Shown: positions 7,350-14,660, counted from the stretch's first letter. The stretch is DNA of 15,052 nucleotides from SIG440 sp045580025 (GCA_045580025.1 JAZNNB010000054.1:1-15052), one strand, 5' to 3'. Translations and numbers: made by a program. Notes: generated by a model from the sequence alone, not told the origin.

Positions 7350-9503
7350 ATGACAATAGCAGAAAGACTTGCAGGTGAGCTTGGTCTCAAACAATGGCAG
7401 GTGGACAACACCATAACACTTCTCGATGAGGGAAACACCATCCCGTTTATCTCGCGTTATCGAAAAGAGGCAACGGGTGAGCTTAATGACGAGGTGCTTC
7501 GCGCGTTTTTTGACAGACTCGCATATCTTCGCAACCTTGAGGAACGGAAAGAGGATATAAAGCGTATTATTGGCGAGCAGGGAAAACTCACCGACGAGCT
7601 TTCCGCAGAAATCGACAAGACAGAAAAGCTTTCAGAACTTGAAGATATTTATAGACCGTTTAGACCCAAACGCCGCACCCGTGCAACGGTTGCAAAGGAA
7701 AAGGGCCTCGAGCCTCTTGCTATGGAAATTTATCTCCAAAGCACCAAGGCGGAAAGCCTTGAAGAACTTGCTTCTCCCTTTGTTGATGCAGAAAAGGGTG
7801 TTGAAAGCGTAGATGAGGCAATAGGTGGCGCTATGGACATTATTGCAGAAATTATCTCTGACAATGCCGAGCACAGAAAAGAAATCCGCAAAAGTTTTCA
7901 GGAAAAGGGGCTTCTTTGCTCAAAAGCCGCAACGGAGGAAGATTCGGTTTACAGAAACTATTACGATTTCTCAGAACCGGTGAAAAAGGCGGTTTCTCAT
8001 CGCGTGCTTGCTATTGACCGTGGTGAAAATGAAAAGATGCTCATTGTTTCTGTATTTTGTGAGGAAGAAAAAGTTATTGAATATTTGAAGAATGCCGAAA
8101 TAACAAATCCAAAATCCATAACAGCGGAAATTGTAGAGAAAGCTTGTGAGGATGCATACAAGCGCCTTATCGAGCCCAGCATTGAACGTGAAATAAGAAG
8201 CGAGCTCACCGACAACGCTCAGGAACAGGCGATGCAGGTTTTTAAGGTAAATCTCAAAAATCTCCTTATGCAGTCGCCTATTCGCGGTCAGGTCGTTTTG
8301 GGGCTTGACCCTGGCTATCGGACCGGCTGCAAGGTGGGTGTTGTTGATGAAACAGGCAAGGTGCTTGACACAGGCGTCATTTATATAACTCATTCAGAAT
8401 CACAAAGAGATGCTGCAAAGGTATTTATAAAAGGACTTATTAAAAAGCATAATATCACGCTCATATCTATTGGTAATGGAACAGCATCAAAGGAAACGGA
8501 AATTTTTGCATCGGGACTTATAAAGGAAATCCCCGAATGCAACACAAAATATATTATTACAAACGAGGCGGGAGCGTCCGTTTATTCGGCATCAAAGCTT
8601 GCCACAGAAGAATTTCCTGATTTTGACGTAACACAGCGAAGTGCAATTTCAATCGCAAGACGTGTTCAGGACCCACTTGCAGAACTGGTAAAAATCGAAC
8701 CAAAGGCAATCGGTGTCGGTCAGTATCAGCACGATATGAACCAAAAGCGTCTTGGCGAGGTTCTTGGCGGCGTGGTTGAAGACTGTGTGAACAGCGTAGG
8801 AGTTGACCTCAACACTGCATCTGCAGCGCATCTTGGCTATGTTTCAGGAATAAATATGACAATAGCTAACAATATTGTAAAATACAGGGAAAAAGAGGGG
8901 AGATTCACAAGCAGAACACAGCTTAAAAAGGTTGGAAAGCTCGGGCCAAAGGCCTTTGAACAGTGTGCCGGCTTTTTGAGAATTGTTGGCGGCAAAAATG
9001 TTCTTGACAACACCTCTGTTCACCCTGAAAGCTATGATGCGGCAAAGAGCTTGCTTGAACATCTTGGATACACTCTTTCGGATGTAGAAAATGGCAAGCT
9101 TGGTGACATAAAAGACAGAATGAAAGACAGCAACCTTAAGGCGCTTGCCGAAAAGTTGGGCGTGGGTGTTCCTACCCTTAGGGACATTGTGGATGAAATA
9201 ATCAAGCCTGGGCGTGACCCTCGTGACTCGGTGGAACAACCACTTCTCCGTGAAGATGTTATGAGCATGGAGGACTTAAAGCCGGAAATGATTCTTACTG
9301 GAACTGTGCGGAATGTAATTGATTTTGGTGCATTTGTGGACATCGGTGTTCATCAGGACGGGCTTGTGCACATTTCTCAGCTTAGCGACAAGTTTGTGAA
9401 GCATCCTATGGATGTGGTTTCTGTGGGGGACATTGTGAAGGTAAAGGTTTTGGAGGTTGATGTTGCCAAAAAGAGAATTTCTCTCACTATGAAAGGACTT
9501 TGA
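7350..9503 (+). CDS. tex: Tex/YdcI family RNA-binding transcriptional accessory protein
   Basis: Tex proteins bind nucleic acid, associate with transcription and resemble eukaryotic Spt6. The 717-residue product matches B. subtilis YdcI in length (about 719). The domains are a Tex N-terminal helical region (~1-190), a central region, a YqgF/RuvC-like RNase H fold beginning at VLGLDPGYRTG (316-326, Asp320), a helix-hairpin-helix segment from VDLNTAS (~484-545), and a C-terminal S1 domain (~647-717, with FGAFVDIG and GLVHISQ). I chose the ATG at 7350 because AAAGGAGAG (7335-7343) precedes it at good spacing and the protein then starts MTIAERLA, typical of the family. A longer reading from 7287 would overlap polC and add 21 unlikely residues. 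The ribosome site overlaps the polC stop, pointing to coupled translation. The RNase H fold is usually regarded as catalytically inactive in this family. Confidence 0.95.
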   Translation: MTIAERLAGELGLKQWQVDNTITLLDEGNTIPFISRYRKEATGELNDEVLRAFFDRLAYLRNLEERKEDIKRIIGEQGKLTDELSAEIDKTEKLSELEDIYRPFRPKRRTRATVAKEKGLEPLAMEIYLQSTKAESLEELASPFVDAEKGVESVDEAIGGAMDIIAEIISDNAEHRKEIRKSFQEKGLLCSKAATEEDSVYRNYYDFSEPVKKAVSHRVLAIDRGENEKMLIVSVFCEEEKVIEYLKNAEITNPKSITAEIVEKACEDAYKRLIEPSIEREIRSELTDNAQEQAMQVFKVNLKNLLMQSPIRGQVVLGLDPGYRTGCKVGVVDETGKVLDTGVIYITHSESQRDAAKVFIKGLIKKHNITLISIGNGTASKETEIFASGLIKEIPECNTKYIITNEAGASVYSASKLATEEFPDFDVTQRSAISIARRVQDPLAELVKIEPKAIGVGQYQHDMNQKRLGEVLGGVVEDCVNSVGVDLNTASAAHLGYVSGINMTIANNIVKYREKEGRFTSRTQLKKVGKLGPKAFEQCAGFLRIVGGKNVLDNTSVHPESYDAAKSLLEHLGYTLSDVENGKLGDIKDRMKDSNLKALAEKLGVGVPTLRDIVDEIIKPGRDPRDSVEQPLLREDVMSMEDLKPEMILTGTVRNVIDFGAFVDIGVHQDGLVHISQLSDKFVKHPMDVVSVGDIVKVKVLEVDVAKKRISLTMKGL

Positions 9504-9504
9504 A

Positions 9505-10854
9505 ATGACAAAGCTTGACGGATTTAAATTCTATAAAAACTTTTTTTTCCTGATGCTTCCTATGGCACTGAAAGAACTGGTGGCGGCATTGGTAAATCTT
9601 CTGGACACAGTGATGCTTGGTGAACTCGGAACTGACGTTATTGCGGCGGCGGGGATTGCAAATCAGTGGTACTTCCTTTTTGCAGTTCTTGTGTTCGGGA
9701 CTTGCGGTGGTGCCGGAGTTTTTGCGGCACAGTATTGGGGAGCAGGGAACTTGCCAAGGGTGAGGAAAGTTCTTGGAATAAACCTTATTCTTGTAACAAT
9801 GCTCTCTTTGGTGTTTATACTTATTTCCGGTCTTGCGCCGGAAATGATAATAAGGATTTTCAGGAAAGATACAGCGGTAGTAGAGCTTGGCTCAAGGTAT
9901 TTGCGCATTGTATGTATCTCATATTTGTTTTCAGGACTTACCTCGGCTTATGATATAAGCCTTTGCTGCAGCGAAAACGTGAATATTCCCTTTATTTCCC
10001 GATTTGTGGGGCTTTTTGTCAATGCCTTTTTGAACTGGGTGCTCATTTACGGAAAGCTGGGCGCGCCTGTCCTTGGAATTGAGGGGGCGGCCATTGCCAC
10101 CATTATTGCAAGAGGAATAGAGCTTTTAATTATTCTTGCGGTGGTTTATGGGAAAAAGCTTGTTCAGGCGGCGAGGCTCGCTGAACTTTTGACAATTCCA
10201 AAGGATATGATTGGAGGTTATTTAAGAGCATCAATCCCCGTGGCGCTGAATGAGGGAGCCTGGGCGCTTGGAACAGTCAGCTATTCATGGGTGTTTTCTC
10301 AAATCAGCACTGAGGCTATGGTGGTCATCACCATCGTGCAGAACATTGAAAGACTTCTTTTGGTATTCTTTCACGGTGGCGGAAATGCTGCCGGAATAAT
10401 GATTGGAAAGCTTGTAGGGGCGGACCAGTCGGACAAAGCATATGAGGTCTCGAAAAAGCTATGCATTATGAATACGGTGTTCGCTCTCTGTGTATCTGTT
10501 TTGTTTATATTTTTGAGGCCCCTTGCTCTTATGCCCTACAATGTAGAACCTGCAGTGCATCAGGCGGCGTTGAAACTTCTCTTTATGATGGCGATTATTA
10601 TGAATGTAAAGGCTCTTACCTTTTTCTTTATTGTAGGCGTTTTCAGAAACGGCGGCGACACCAAAAACGCGGCAATGATAGACATTTCGTCTATGTGGCT
10701 TGTGGGCGTGCCATTTGCGCTGATTGCAGGGCTTGTTTTTAAGGCGCCTCTTGAAATCATTTATCTTGCCACCATGAGCGAAGAATTTGTAAAACTGGCA
10801 CTTTCGCTTTATTGGTTTGTTAGCAAAAAGTGGATAAGAAACCTTGTGAAATGA
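9505..10854 (+). CDS. MATE family efflux transporter
   Basis: This is a multidrug and toxic compound extrusion (MATE) type inner-membrane transporter, expected to export substrates in exchange for Na+ or H+. The 449 residues include about 12 hydrophobic segments in two homologous halves. Hallmarks of the first half are NLLDTVMLGELG (31-42), FAAQYWGAGN (73-82) and NWVLIYGKLGAPVLGIEGAAIATI (177-200). The second half shows the matching MIGKLVGADQ (299-308) and GVFRNGGDT (378-386). It starts one base after the tex stop, with AAAGGA at 9492-9497 as ribosome site, so it is translationally coupled. A terminator directly after it closes the run. The substrate cannot be read from sequence; a lipid-flippase member of the wider MOP superfamily is less likely. 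Its place just left of parAB, where many Firmicutes carry rsmG or noc, is unusual. Confidence 0.9.
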   Translation: MTKLDGFKFYKNFFFLMLPMALKELVAALVNLLDTVMLGELGTDVIAAAGIANQWYFLFAVLVFGTCGGAGVFAAQYWGAGNLPRVRKVLGINLILVTMLSLVFILISGLAPEMIIRIFRKDTAVVELGSRYLRIVCISYLFSGLTSAYDISLCCSENVNIPFISRFVGLFVNAFLNWVLIYGKLGAPVLGIEGAAIATIIARGIELLIILAVVYGKKLVQAARLAELLTIPKDMIGGYLRASIPVALNEGAWALGTVSYSWVFSQISTEAMVVITIVQNIERLLLVFFHGGGNAAGIMIGKLVGADQSDKAYEVSKKLCIMNTVFALCVSVLFIFLRPLALMPYNVEPAVHQAALKLLFMMAIIMNVKALTFFFIVGVFRNGGDTKNAAMIDISSMWLVGVPFALIAGLVFKAPLEIIYLATMSEEFVKLALSLYWFVSKKWIRNLVK

Positions 10855-10862
10855 GTATTATT

Positions 10863-10891
10863 AAAGGAAAGGGCTTGCCCTTTCCTTTTTT
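10863..10891 (+). terminator. Intrinsic terminator after the MATE gene
   Basis: AAAGGAAAGGG and CCCTTTCCTTT form an 11-bp perfect stem around a CTTG loop, ending in a run of six T (10886-10891), the last of which is also the first base of the first parS site. It lies 9 nt after the MATE stop codon and separates the polC run from the parAB genes. The stem also has an A-rich left arm, so weak termination of leftward transcripts is conceivable. Confidence 0.88.
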
Positions 10892-10906
10892 GTTTCACGT
10901 GAAACA
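10891..10906. promoter_or_regulatory. parS site 1 (ParB binding)
   Basis: TGTTTCACGTGAAACA is a perfect 16-bp palindrome identical to a strong version of the B. subtilis parS consensus. It is expected to nucleate ParB and its CTP-dependent sliding clamp. It lies 144 nt before parA and touches the preceding terminator. Confidence 0.95.
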
Positions 10907-10928
10907 ATCTGATTTTGTGGTTTGCAAA

Positions 10929-10944
10929 TGTTTCACGTGAAACA
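10929..10944. promoter_or_regulatory. parS site 2 (ParB binding)
   Basis: This is a second perfect copy of TGTTTCACGTGAAACA, 38 bp from the first centre to centre. The 22 bp between the sites is not palindromic. Two exact copies of a 16-mer so close together, directly upstream of parAB, leave little doubt that they are functional. Confidence 0.95.
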
Positions 10945-10980
10945 TTTATTTATTTTGTGCAATGTTTTTCGCAAATACTA

Positions 10981-11009
10981 TTGTATTTTTAAAGGAAAAG
11001 TGGTAAAAT
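10981..11009 (+). promoter_or_regulatory. Candidate extended -10 promoter for parA
   Basis: A TGn-type extended -10, TGG followed by TAAAAT (11001-11009), lies 17 nt downstream of a weak -35, TTGTAT (10981-10986). The predicted start near 11016 falls after the upstream ATG at 11008 and before the RBS at 11039, which fits translation from 11050. Alternatives exist: TTGCAA (10922-10927) with a 17-nt spacer containing parS site 2 and TTTATT (10945-10950), or TTGTGC (10955) with TATTGT (10979). None is strong. Confidence 0.45.
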
Positions 11010-11038
11010 GAAGACCAAGGAAACAAAATATAGGCTAT

Positions 11039-11052
11039 GGAGGTTTGAAATG
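11039..11052 (+). promoter_or_regulatory. parA: RBS that fixes the parA start
   Basis: GGAGG at 11039-11043 is followed after 6 nt by the ATG at 11050. This start gives MGKVIAIANQKGG, the usual N-terminus of Soj-type ParA. An upstream in-frame ATG at 11008 also has a possible ribosome site (AAAGGA, 10991-10996) but would add 14 residues absent from known Soj proteins. Confidence 0.75.
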
Positions 11053-11814
11053 GGAAAAGTAATTGCCATTGCAAATCAAAAGGGCGGTGTGGGAAAGACC
11101 ACAACTGCTGTGAACTTGAGTGCTTGTCTTGGGCAAAAGGGGAAGAAAACTCTTCTTATAGATATTGACCCACAGGGCAACAGCACAAGCGGACTTGGGG
11201 TAGACCCAAGAAAAATTGAAAAATCAATATATGACTGTCTGATAAATGATGTTCCTATGAGTGAGGTGCTGGTGGAGACTGGATTTGACGGGCTTTGGGT
11301 CTGCCCGTCAAACATCGACCTTGCCGGTGCGGAGCTTGAGCTTGTGGCAAAGGAAAACCGTGAATATGTGCTCAAAAATTCCATAAATGAAATAAAAGGC
11401 GATTTTGATTTTATTTTCATTGACTGTCCGCCATCGCTTGGACTTATTACCTTGAATTCTTTTACGGCGGCGGATTCTGTTCTGGTGCCTATTCAGTGTG
11501 AATATTACGCTCTTGAGGGGCTTGGACAGCTCACAAATACCATAAAAATGATAAAAAAGAAGCTTAATCCTGAACTTTCTTTGGAGGGGGTTTTGCTTAC
11601 TATGTTTGATGCAAGAACCAATCTTTCCATTCAGGTGGTTGACGAGGTGAAGAAATTTTTCAAGGGAAAGGTTTATGCCAGCATAATCCCGAGAAATGTA
11701 AGACTTTCGGAAGCCCCCAGCTTTGGACAGCCCATTATTCAATACGACAAGCATTCAAAGGGTGCGGTGTGTTATATGGATTTGGCTGATGAGGTTATTG
11801 AAAACAACTGTTAG
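11050..11814 (+). CDS. parA: Chromosome partitioning ATPase ParA (Soj)
   Basis: ParA is a deviant-Walker ATPase that dimerises on DNA with ATP and, with ParB, drives origin segregation; in B. subtilis Soj also modulates DnaA. The 254 residues match Soj (253). Visible motifs are the deviant Walker A KGGVGKTT (11-18, signature Lys11 and catalytic Lys16), Walker A' DIDPQGN (around 40), Walker B FIFIDCPPSLG and the C-terminal IPRNVRLSEAPS segment. The start at 11050 rests on GGAGG and on homology; an in-frame ATG at 11008 could give a 268-residue form. The gene has two parS sites upstream, is separated from the polC run by a terminator, and lies 15 nt before parB. This is a chromosomal type: it is short, has no N-terminal operator-binding domain, and stands beside housekeeping genes. 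Confidence 0.96.
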   Translation: MGKVIAIANQKGGVGKTTTAVNLSACLGQKGKKTLLIDIDPQGNSTSGLGVDPRKIEKSIYDCLINDVPMSEVLVETGFDGLWVCPSNIDLAGAELELVAKENREYVLKNSINEIKGDFDFIFIDCPPSLGLITLNSFTAADSVLVPIQCEYYALEGLGQLTNTIKMIKKKLNPELSLEGVLLTMFDARTNLSIQVVDEVKKFFKGKVYASIIPRNVRLSEAPSFGQPIIQYDKHSKGAVCYMDLADEVIENNC

Positions 11815-11829
11815 AAAGGAAGTGCAGCC

Positions 11830-12720
11830 GTGGCAGAAAAAATGCCGAAAAAGGCGATGGGCAGAGGCTTGGGAGCTTTTTTTGATGATGTATCAGAGAA
11901 TATAATCCCCGAAAAGTCACAAAAAGAGGAAAAGTCCGGTGTAAAAGTTTTGAAGCTTCGGGATGTTGAACCAAACCCACTGCAGCCCAGAAAAAATTTT
12001 GAAAAAGACAAGTTGGAGGCGTTGGCGGCGTCCATCCGTGAACACGGGATAATTCAGCCCATAGTGGTAAAATCCCAGAAAAACGGGATGTACCTGATTG
12101 TTGCGGGTGAAAGACGCTGGAGAGCAGCGAAACTTGCGGGGCTTAGCGAGGTTCCTTGTGTTGAGGGAGACTACACCGAAAAACAGGTTATGGAGTTGGC
12201 TCTTATTGAAAACCTGCAGCGTGAAGATCTCAATGCTATTGAAGAAGCCCAAGGCTATAAAAGGCTTATGGGTGCTTTTGGGCTCACTCAGGAGGAAGTT
12301 GCTGTCCGTGTGGGAAAAAGCCGTAGTGCTGTGGCCAACTCTTTGCGAATGAACGGACTGTCCGAAAAACTTAAAGGAATGGTCGTGGCAGGCGAGCTTT
12401 CGGGGGGTCACGCCAGAGCGCTTTTAGCTCTTGAAAAAGAATCGCAAAGGCTTTTGGCTGCCGAAAAAATTGTCAAAGAGGGGCTCAGTGTTCGACAAAC
12501 CGAAAAACTTGTTGCTTTTCTTGGTCAAGAACAGAAAAAGCCGCAGCCGACAAAACCTGACAAAAATATAGAAAAATATTTTAAAGATTTAGCAAGAGAA
12601 ATTTCTTCGTGTCTTGGCGCAAAGGTTACCATTAAAAATGGTAAAAACAAAGGAAAAATAGAAATTGAATATGTTGGCAATGCGGAACTTGAGGGAATTT
12701 TAGAAAAAATCAAAAAATAG
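11830..12720 (+). CDS. parB: Chromosome partitioning protein ParB (Spo0J)
   Basis: ParB binds parS, loads as a CTP-dependent DNA clamp, spreads, recruits SMC and stimulates ParA. The 296 residues compare with 282 in B. subtilis Spo0J. The N-terminus carries GRGLGAFF (11-18), the conserved ParA-contact region, followed by an acidic/lysine-rich linker. The CTP-binding domain includes LQPRKNF (51-57), GERRWRA (93-99) and ENLQREDLN (127-135). A helix-turn-helix follows at about 152-173 (LTQEEVAVRVGKSRSAV), then GHARALL (193-199). The C-terminal dimerisation domain is at roughly 245-296. The GTG start at 11830 has AGGA (11817-11820) 9 nt upstream; the in-frame ATG at 11842 lacks an RBS at good distance. 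I call it ParB rather than the paralogue Noc because of the adjacent parA and perfect parS sites. Confidence 0.95.
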   Translation: MAEKMPKKAMGRGLGAFFDDVSENIIPEKSQKEEKSGVKVLKLRDVEPNPLQPRKNFEKDKLEALAASIREHGIIQPIVVKSQKNGMYLIVAGERRWRAAKLAGLSEVPCVEGDYTEKQVMELALIENLQREDLNAIEEAQGYKRLMGAFGLTQEEVAVRVGKSRSAVANSLRMNGLSEKLKGMVVAGELSGGHARALLALEKESQRLLAAEKIVKEGLSVRQTEKLVAFLGQEQKKPQPTKPDKNIEKYFKDLAREISSCLGAKVTIKNGKNKGKIEIEYVGNAELEGILEKIKK

Positions 12721-12864
12721 AAAATTTTGGAAAAACGTTAAAAATTAGCGCTTAAAAATGCCCTTAAAACACAAAAAATTGATGCTGCCAATGAAACGGT
12801 ATTGAAAGATTAGGGCGAGCCTTAAAACGGCAAAAATTTGTCTTCTGAGAGGAGGGGTTATGAC
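12721..12864. other. AT-rich spacer between parB and the coiled-coil gene
   Basis: This is the longest gap inside the right-hand gene run. It holds four TTAAAA-containing segments at 12738, 12752, 12764 and 12822; the latter two share CCTTAAAAC. No terminator (no stable hairpin with a T run), tRNA or convincing promoter was seen. A possible TTGATG (12779) and TATTGA (12800) pair has only a 15-nt spacer. The right end carries the strong ribosome site for the next gene. Confidence 0.5.
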
Positions 12865-13275
12865 ATGAAAAAGAATTACAAAAAAATTTACAGTTACGGA
12901 ATTATATTTCTTGTCTGCGTGATTGCCATTGTTGCGGTGGGAATTTTATCCCAGCACAATCCACAGGGTGAGAAAATTGATTATCAAAATCTTATAGAAG
13001 CAAATCAAAACAGTATAAGACTTCTTGAAGAAGAAAATGCTAAACTTAAAAAGACTATTTCCGAGCTTGAAAAAAAGCTTTCCGAGGAAAAGCTTTTTGA
13101 GTCTGATGTGACCACCGTCTCTCAGGCAATAAACGATATGAAAGAAATTTATGAAAAATTTAAGTCAGGAGAAAAAGATAAAGCAAAAGATGATTTCAAA
13201 AAAATTGAGCCTATTGGATTTGACGATAATGCGCTTTTGTATTACGAAATTTTAAAAGACCTTTTGGAAAAGTAA
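12865..13275 (+). CDS. Small membrane-anchored coiled-coil protein, unrecognised
   Basis: I do not recognise this 136-residue protein. A basic N-terminus (MKKNYKKIYS) precedes one hydrophobic segment at about 11-29. No clear signal peptidase site follows, so a signal anchor with the rest outside the membrane is likely by the positive-inside rule. Residues 38-76 are a heptad-like coiled coil rich in Leu, Glu and Lys. Residues 84-136 look like two or three amphipathic helices, vaguely resembling one TPR-like unit (YEKFKSGEKDKAKDDFKKI). The ATG at 12865 has AGGAGGGG upstream at good spacing; an upstream TTG reading from 12838 is unlikely. The gene lies between parB and serS, where related bacteria often carry a DUF4446 gene, but I do not see DUF4446 features. 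The general plan recalls DivIC/FtsL-like septum proteins or spacer proteins; this is only an architectural resemblance. Confidence 0.82.
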   Translation: MKKNYKKIYSYGIIFLVCVIAIVAVGILSQHNPQGEKIDYQNLIEANQNSIRLLEEENAKLKKTISELEKKLSEEKLFESDVTTVSQAINDMKEIYEKFKSGEKDKAKDDFKKIEPIGFDDNALLYYEILKDLLEK

Positions 13276-13333
13276 CGGTTAACAAACAAAAAGAAAAATT
13301 TGCCGCAAATAAGCAGCTGAAGGAGAGAACAAA

Positions 13334-14617
13334 ATGATAGATATTAAAATTTTAAGAAACGAACCCGAAAAACTTATTGAAGCTCTGAAAAGAAGAAAGG
13401 AAGACCGCATAGACGTTGACGGACTTCTTGCTCTTGACAAGAACCGCCGCGAAGTGCTTTTCAATGTTGAACAGATGAAGAGCCGCCAGAACGAGGTTTC
13501 AAAAAAGATTCCTGCAATGAAGAAAGCGGGCGAGGATACAACAGCTATTTTTGCTGAGATGAAAGAGCTTTCAGATAATATCAAAAAGCTTGACGAGGAA
13601 GTAAGAGCTATTGATGAGCAAATCGAAAAAATTATGTACACAATCCCCAACATCGCAAACCCAACAGTTCCTGACGGTGATACAGATGAGGACAATATTG
13701 AAGTACGCCGCTTTATGGAGCCTACAAGCTTTGACTTTGAGCCAAAAGCACACTGGGACTTAGGCGAAGATTTGGGAATATTGGATGCTGCAACAGCTGC
13801 AAAGATAACAGGTACAAGATTTACTGTTTATAAGGGAGTAGGGGCGCAGCTTGAAAGAGCTGTAATAAACTTCTATCTTGACACACATACCCGTGAAAAC
13901 GGATACAAGGAAATTTTCCCGCCATTTATGGTACACAGAAACAGCATGGTGGGAACAGGTCAGCTTCCCAAGTTTGAGGAAGATGCTTTCAAAGTGGCAA
14001 ATACAGACTATTTTATGGTTCCTACAGCAGAAGTTCCTGTAACAAATATGCATCGTGATGAAATTCTTGACGGCAGCAAGCTTCCTATTAAGTATTGTGC
14101 ATATACTGCTTGTTTCAGAGCAGAGGCAGGAAGTGCGGGCAGAGACACAAGAGGTCTTATCCGTCAGCATCAGTTCAACAAGGTTGAGCTTGTTAAATTT
14201 GCAAATCCTGAAAATTCCTATGAAGAGCTTGAAAGCCTTGTAAACGATGCTGAATCAGTGCTTAAACTCCTCAAGCTGCCTTACAGAGTGGTTAAAATCT
14301 GTATTGGTGACCTTGGTTTTACTGCTGCAATGAAATATGACATCGAGGTTTGGATGCCAAGCTACAACAGATTTGTTGAGATTTCATCCTGCTCAAATTT
14401 TGAGGATTTCCAGGCAAGACGTGCAAACATCAAGTTCAAGAATTCTGTAAAGGACAAGGCTCAGCTTGTTCATACTCTCAACGGCTCAGGTGTTGCTATT
14501 GGCAGAACTGTTGCTGCAATTTTGGAAAACTATCAGAATGCAGACGGTTCAGTTACTGTTCCTGAGGTTCTGAGACCTTATATGGGCGGAAAAGAAGTAA
14601 TTCTTCCCGAAGAATAA
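13334..14617 (+). CDS. serS: Seryl-tRNA synthetase
   Basis: SerRS is a class II synthetase that charges tRNA-Ser (and tRNA-Sec where present) with serine. The 427 residues fit the bacterial length of about 425. The N-terminal ~110 residues form the long antiparallel coiled-coil tRNA-binding arm. The catalytic domain shows the TAEVPVTN serine-site segment, motif 2 with CFRAEAGSAGRDTRG (Arg262, Glu264) and motif 3 with NGSGVAIGRT (383-392, Arg391). The C-terminal VPEVLRPYMGG ending is typical. AAGGAGAG precedes the ATG at 13334. Only 58 nt separate it from the coiled-coil gene, with no room for a T-box leader and no visible promoter, so it is probably expressed with the upstream genes. A terminator follows at once. 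Confidence 0.97.
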   Translation: MIDIKILRNEPEKLIEALKRRKEDRIDVDGLLALDKNRREVLFNVEQMKSRQNEVSKKIPAMKKAGEDTTAIFAEMKELSDNIKKLDEEVRAIDEQIEKIMYTIPNIANPTVPDGDTDEDNIEVRRFMEPTSFDFEPKAHWDLGEDLGILDAATAAKITGTRFTVYKGVGAQLERAVINFYLDTHTRENGYKEIFPPFMVHRNSMVGTGQLPKFEEDAFKVANTDYFMVPTAEVPVTNMHRDEILDGSKLPIKYCAYTACFRAEAGSAGRDTRGLIRQHQFNKVELVKFANPENSYEELESLVNDAESVLKLLKLPYRVVKICIGDLGFTAAMKYDIEVWMPSYNRFVEISSCSNFEDFQARRANIKFKNSVKDKAQLVHTLNGSGVAIGRTVAAILENYQNADGSVTVPEVLRPYMGGKEVILPEE

Positions 14618-14623
14618 TATAAC

Positions 14624-14654
14624 AAAAAGGCCATCGCAAAGCGATGGTCTTTTT
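14624..14654 (+). terminator. serS: Intrinsic terminator after serS
   Basis: A 14-bp stem made of AAAAAGGCCATCGC and GCGATGGTCTTTTT (one G-U pair) with an AAA loop ends in five T. It starts 6 nt after the serS stop codon. The flanking A and T runs also allow some function in the leftward direction. Confidence 0.88.
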
Positions 14655-14660
14655 CATACA

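Noticed and set aside
10855..11049. Replication origin next to parAB
   Set aside because: No cluster of DnaA boxes (TTATCCACA-like) or unwinding element was seen; only parS, a terminator and promoter-like boxes are supported.
11308..11754. Open minus-strand frame inside parA (148 codons)
   Set aside because: It is opposite highly conserved ParA motifs, with no RBS or domain signal.
12760..12816. GCCCT (12760) and AGGGC (12812) as a terminator or structured RNA
   Set aside because: Only 5 bp pair across a 47-nt loop and no T run follows; the structure is too weak to call.
12865..13275. Assignment of the small gene as DUF4446 or DivIC
   Set aside because: Position suggests DUF4446 and architecture recalls DivIC, but no diagnostic sequence of either family could be identified.
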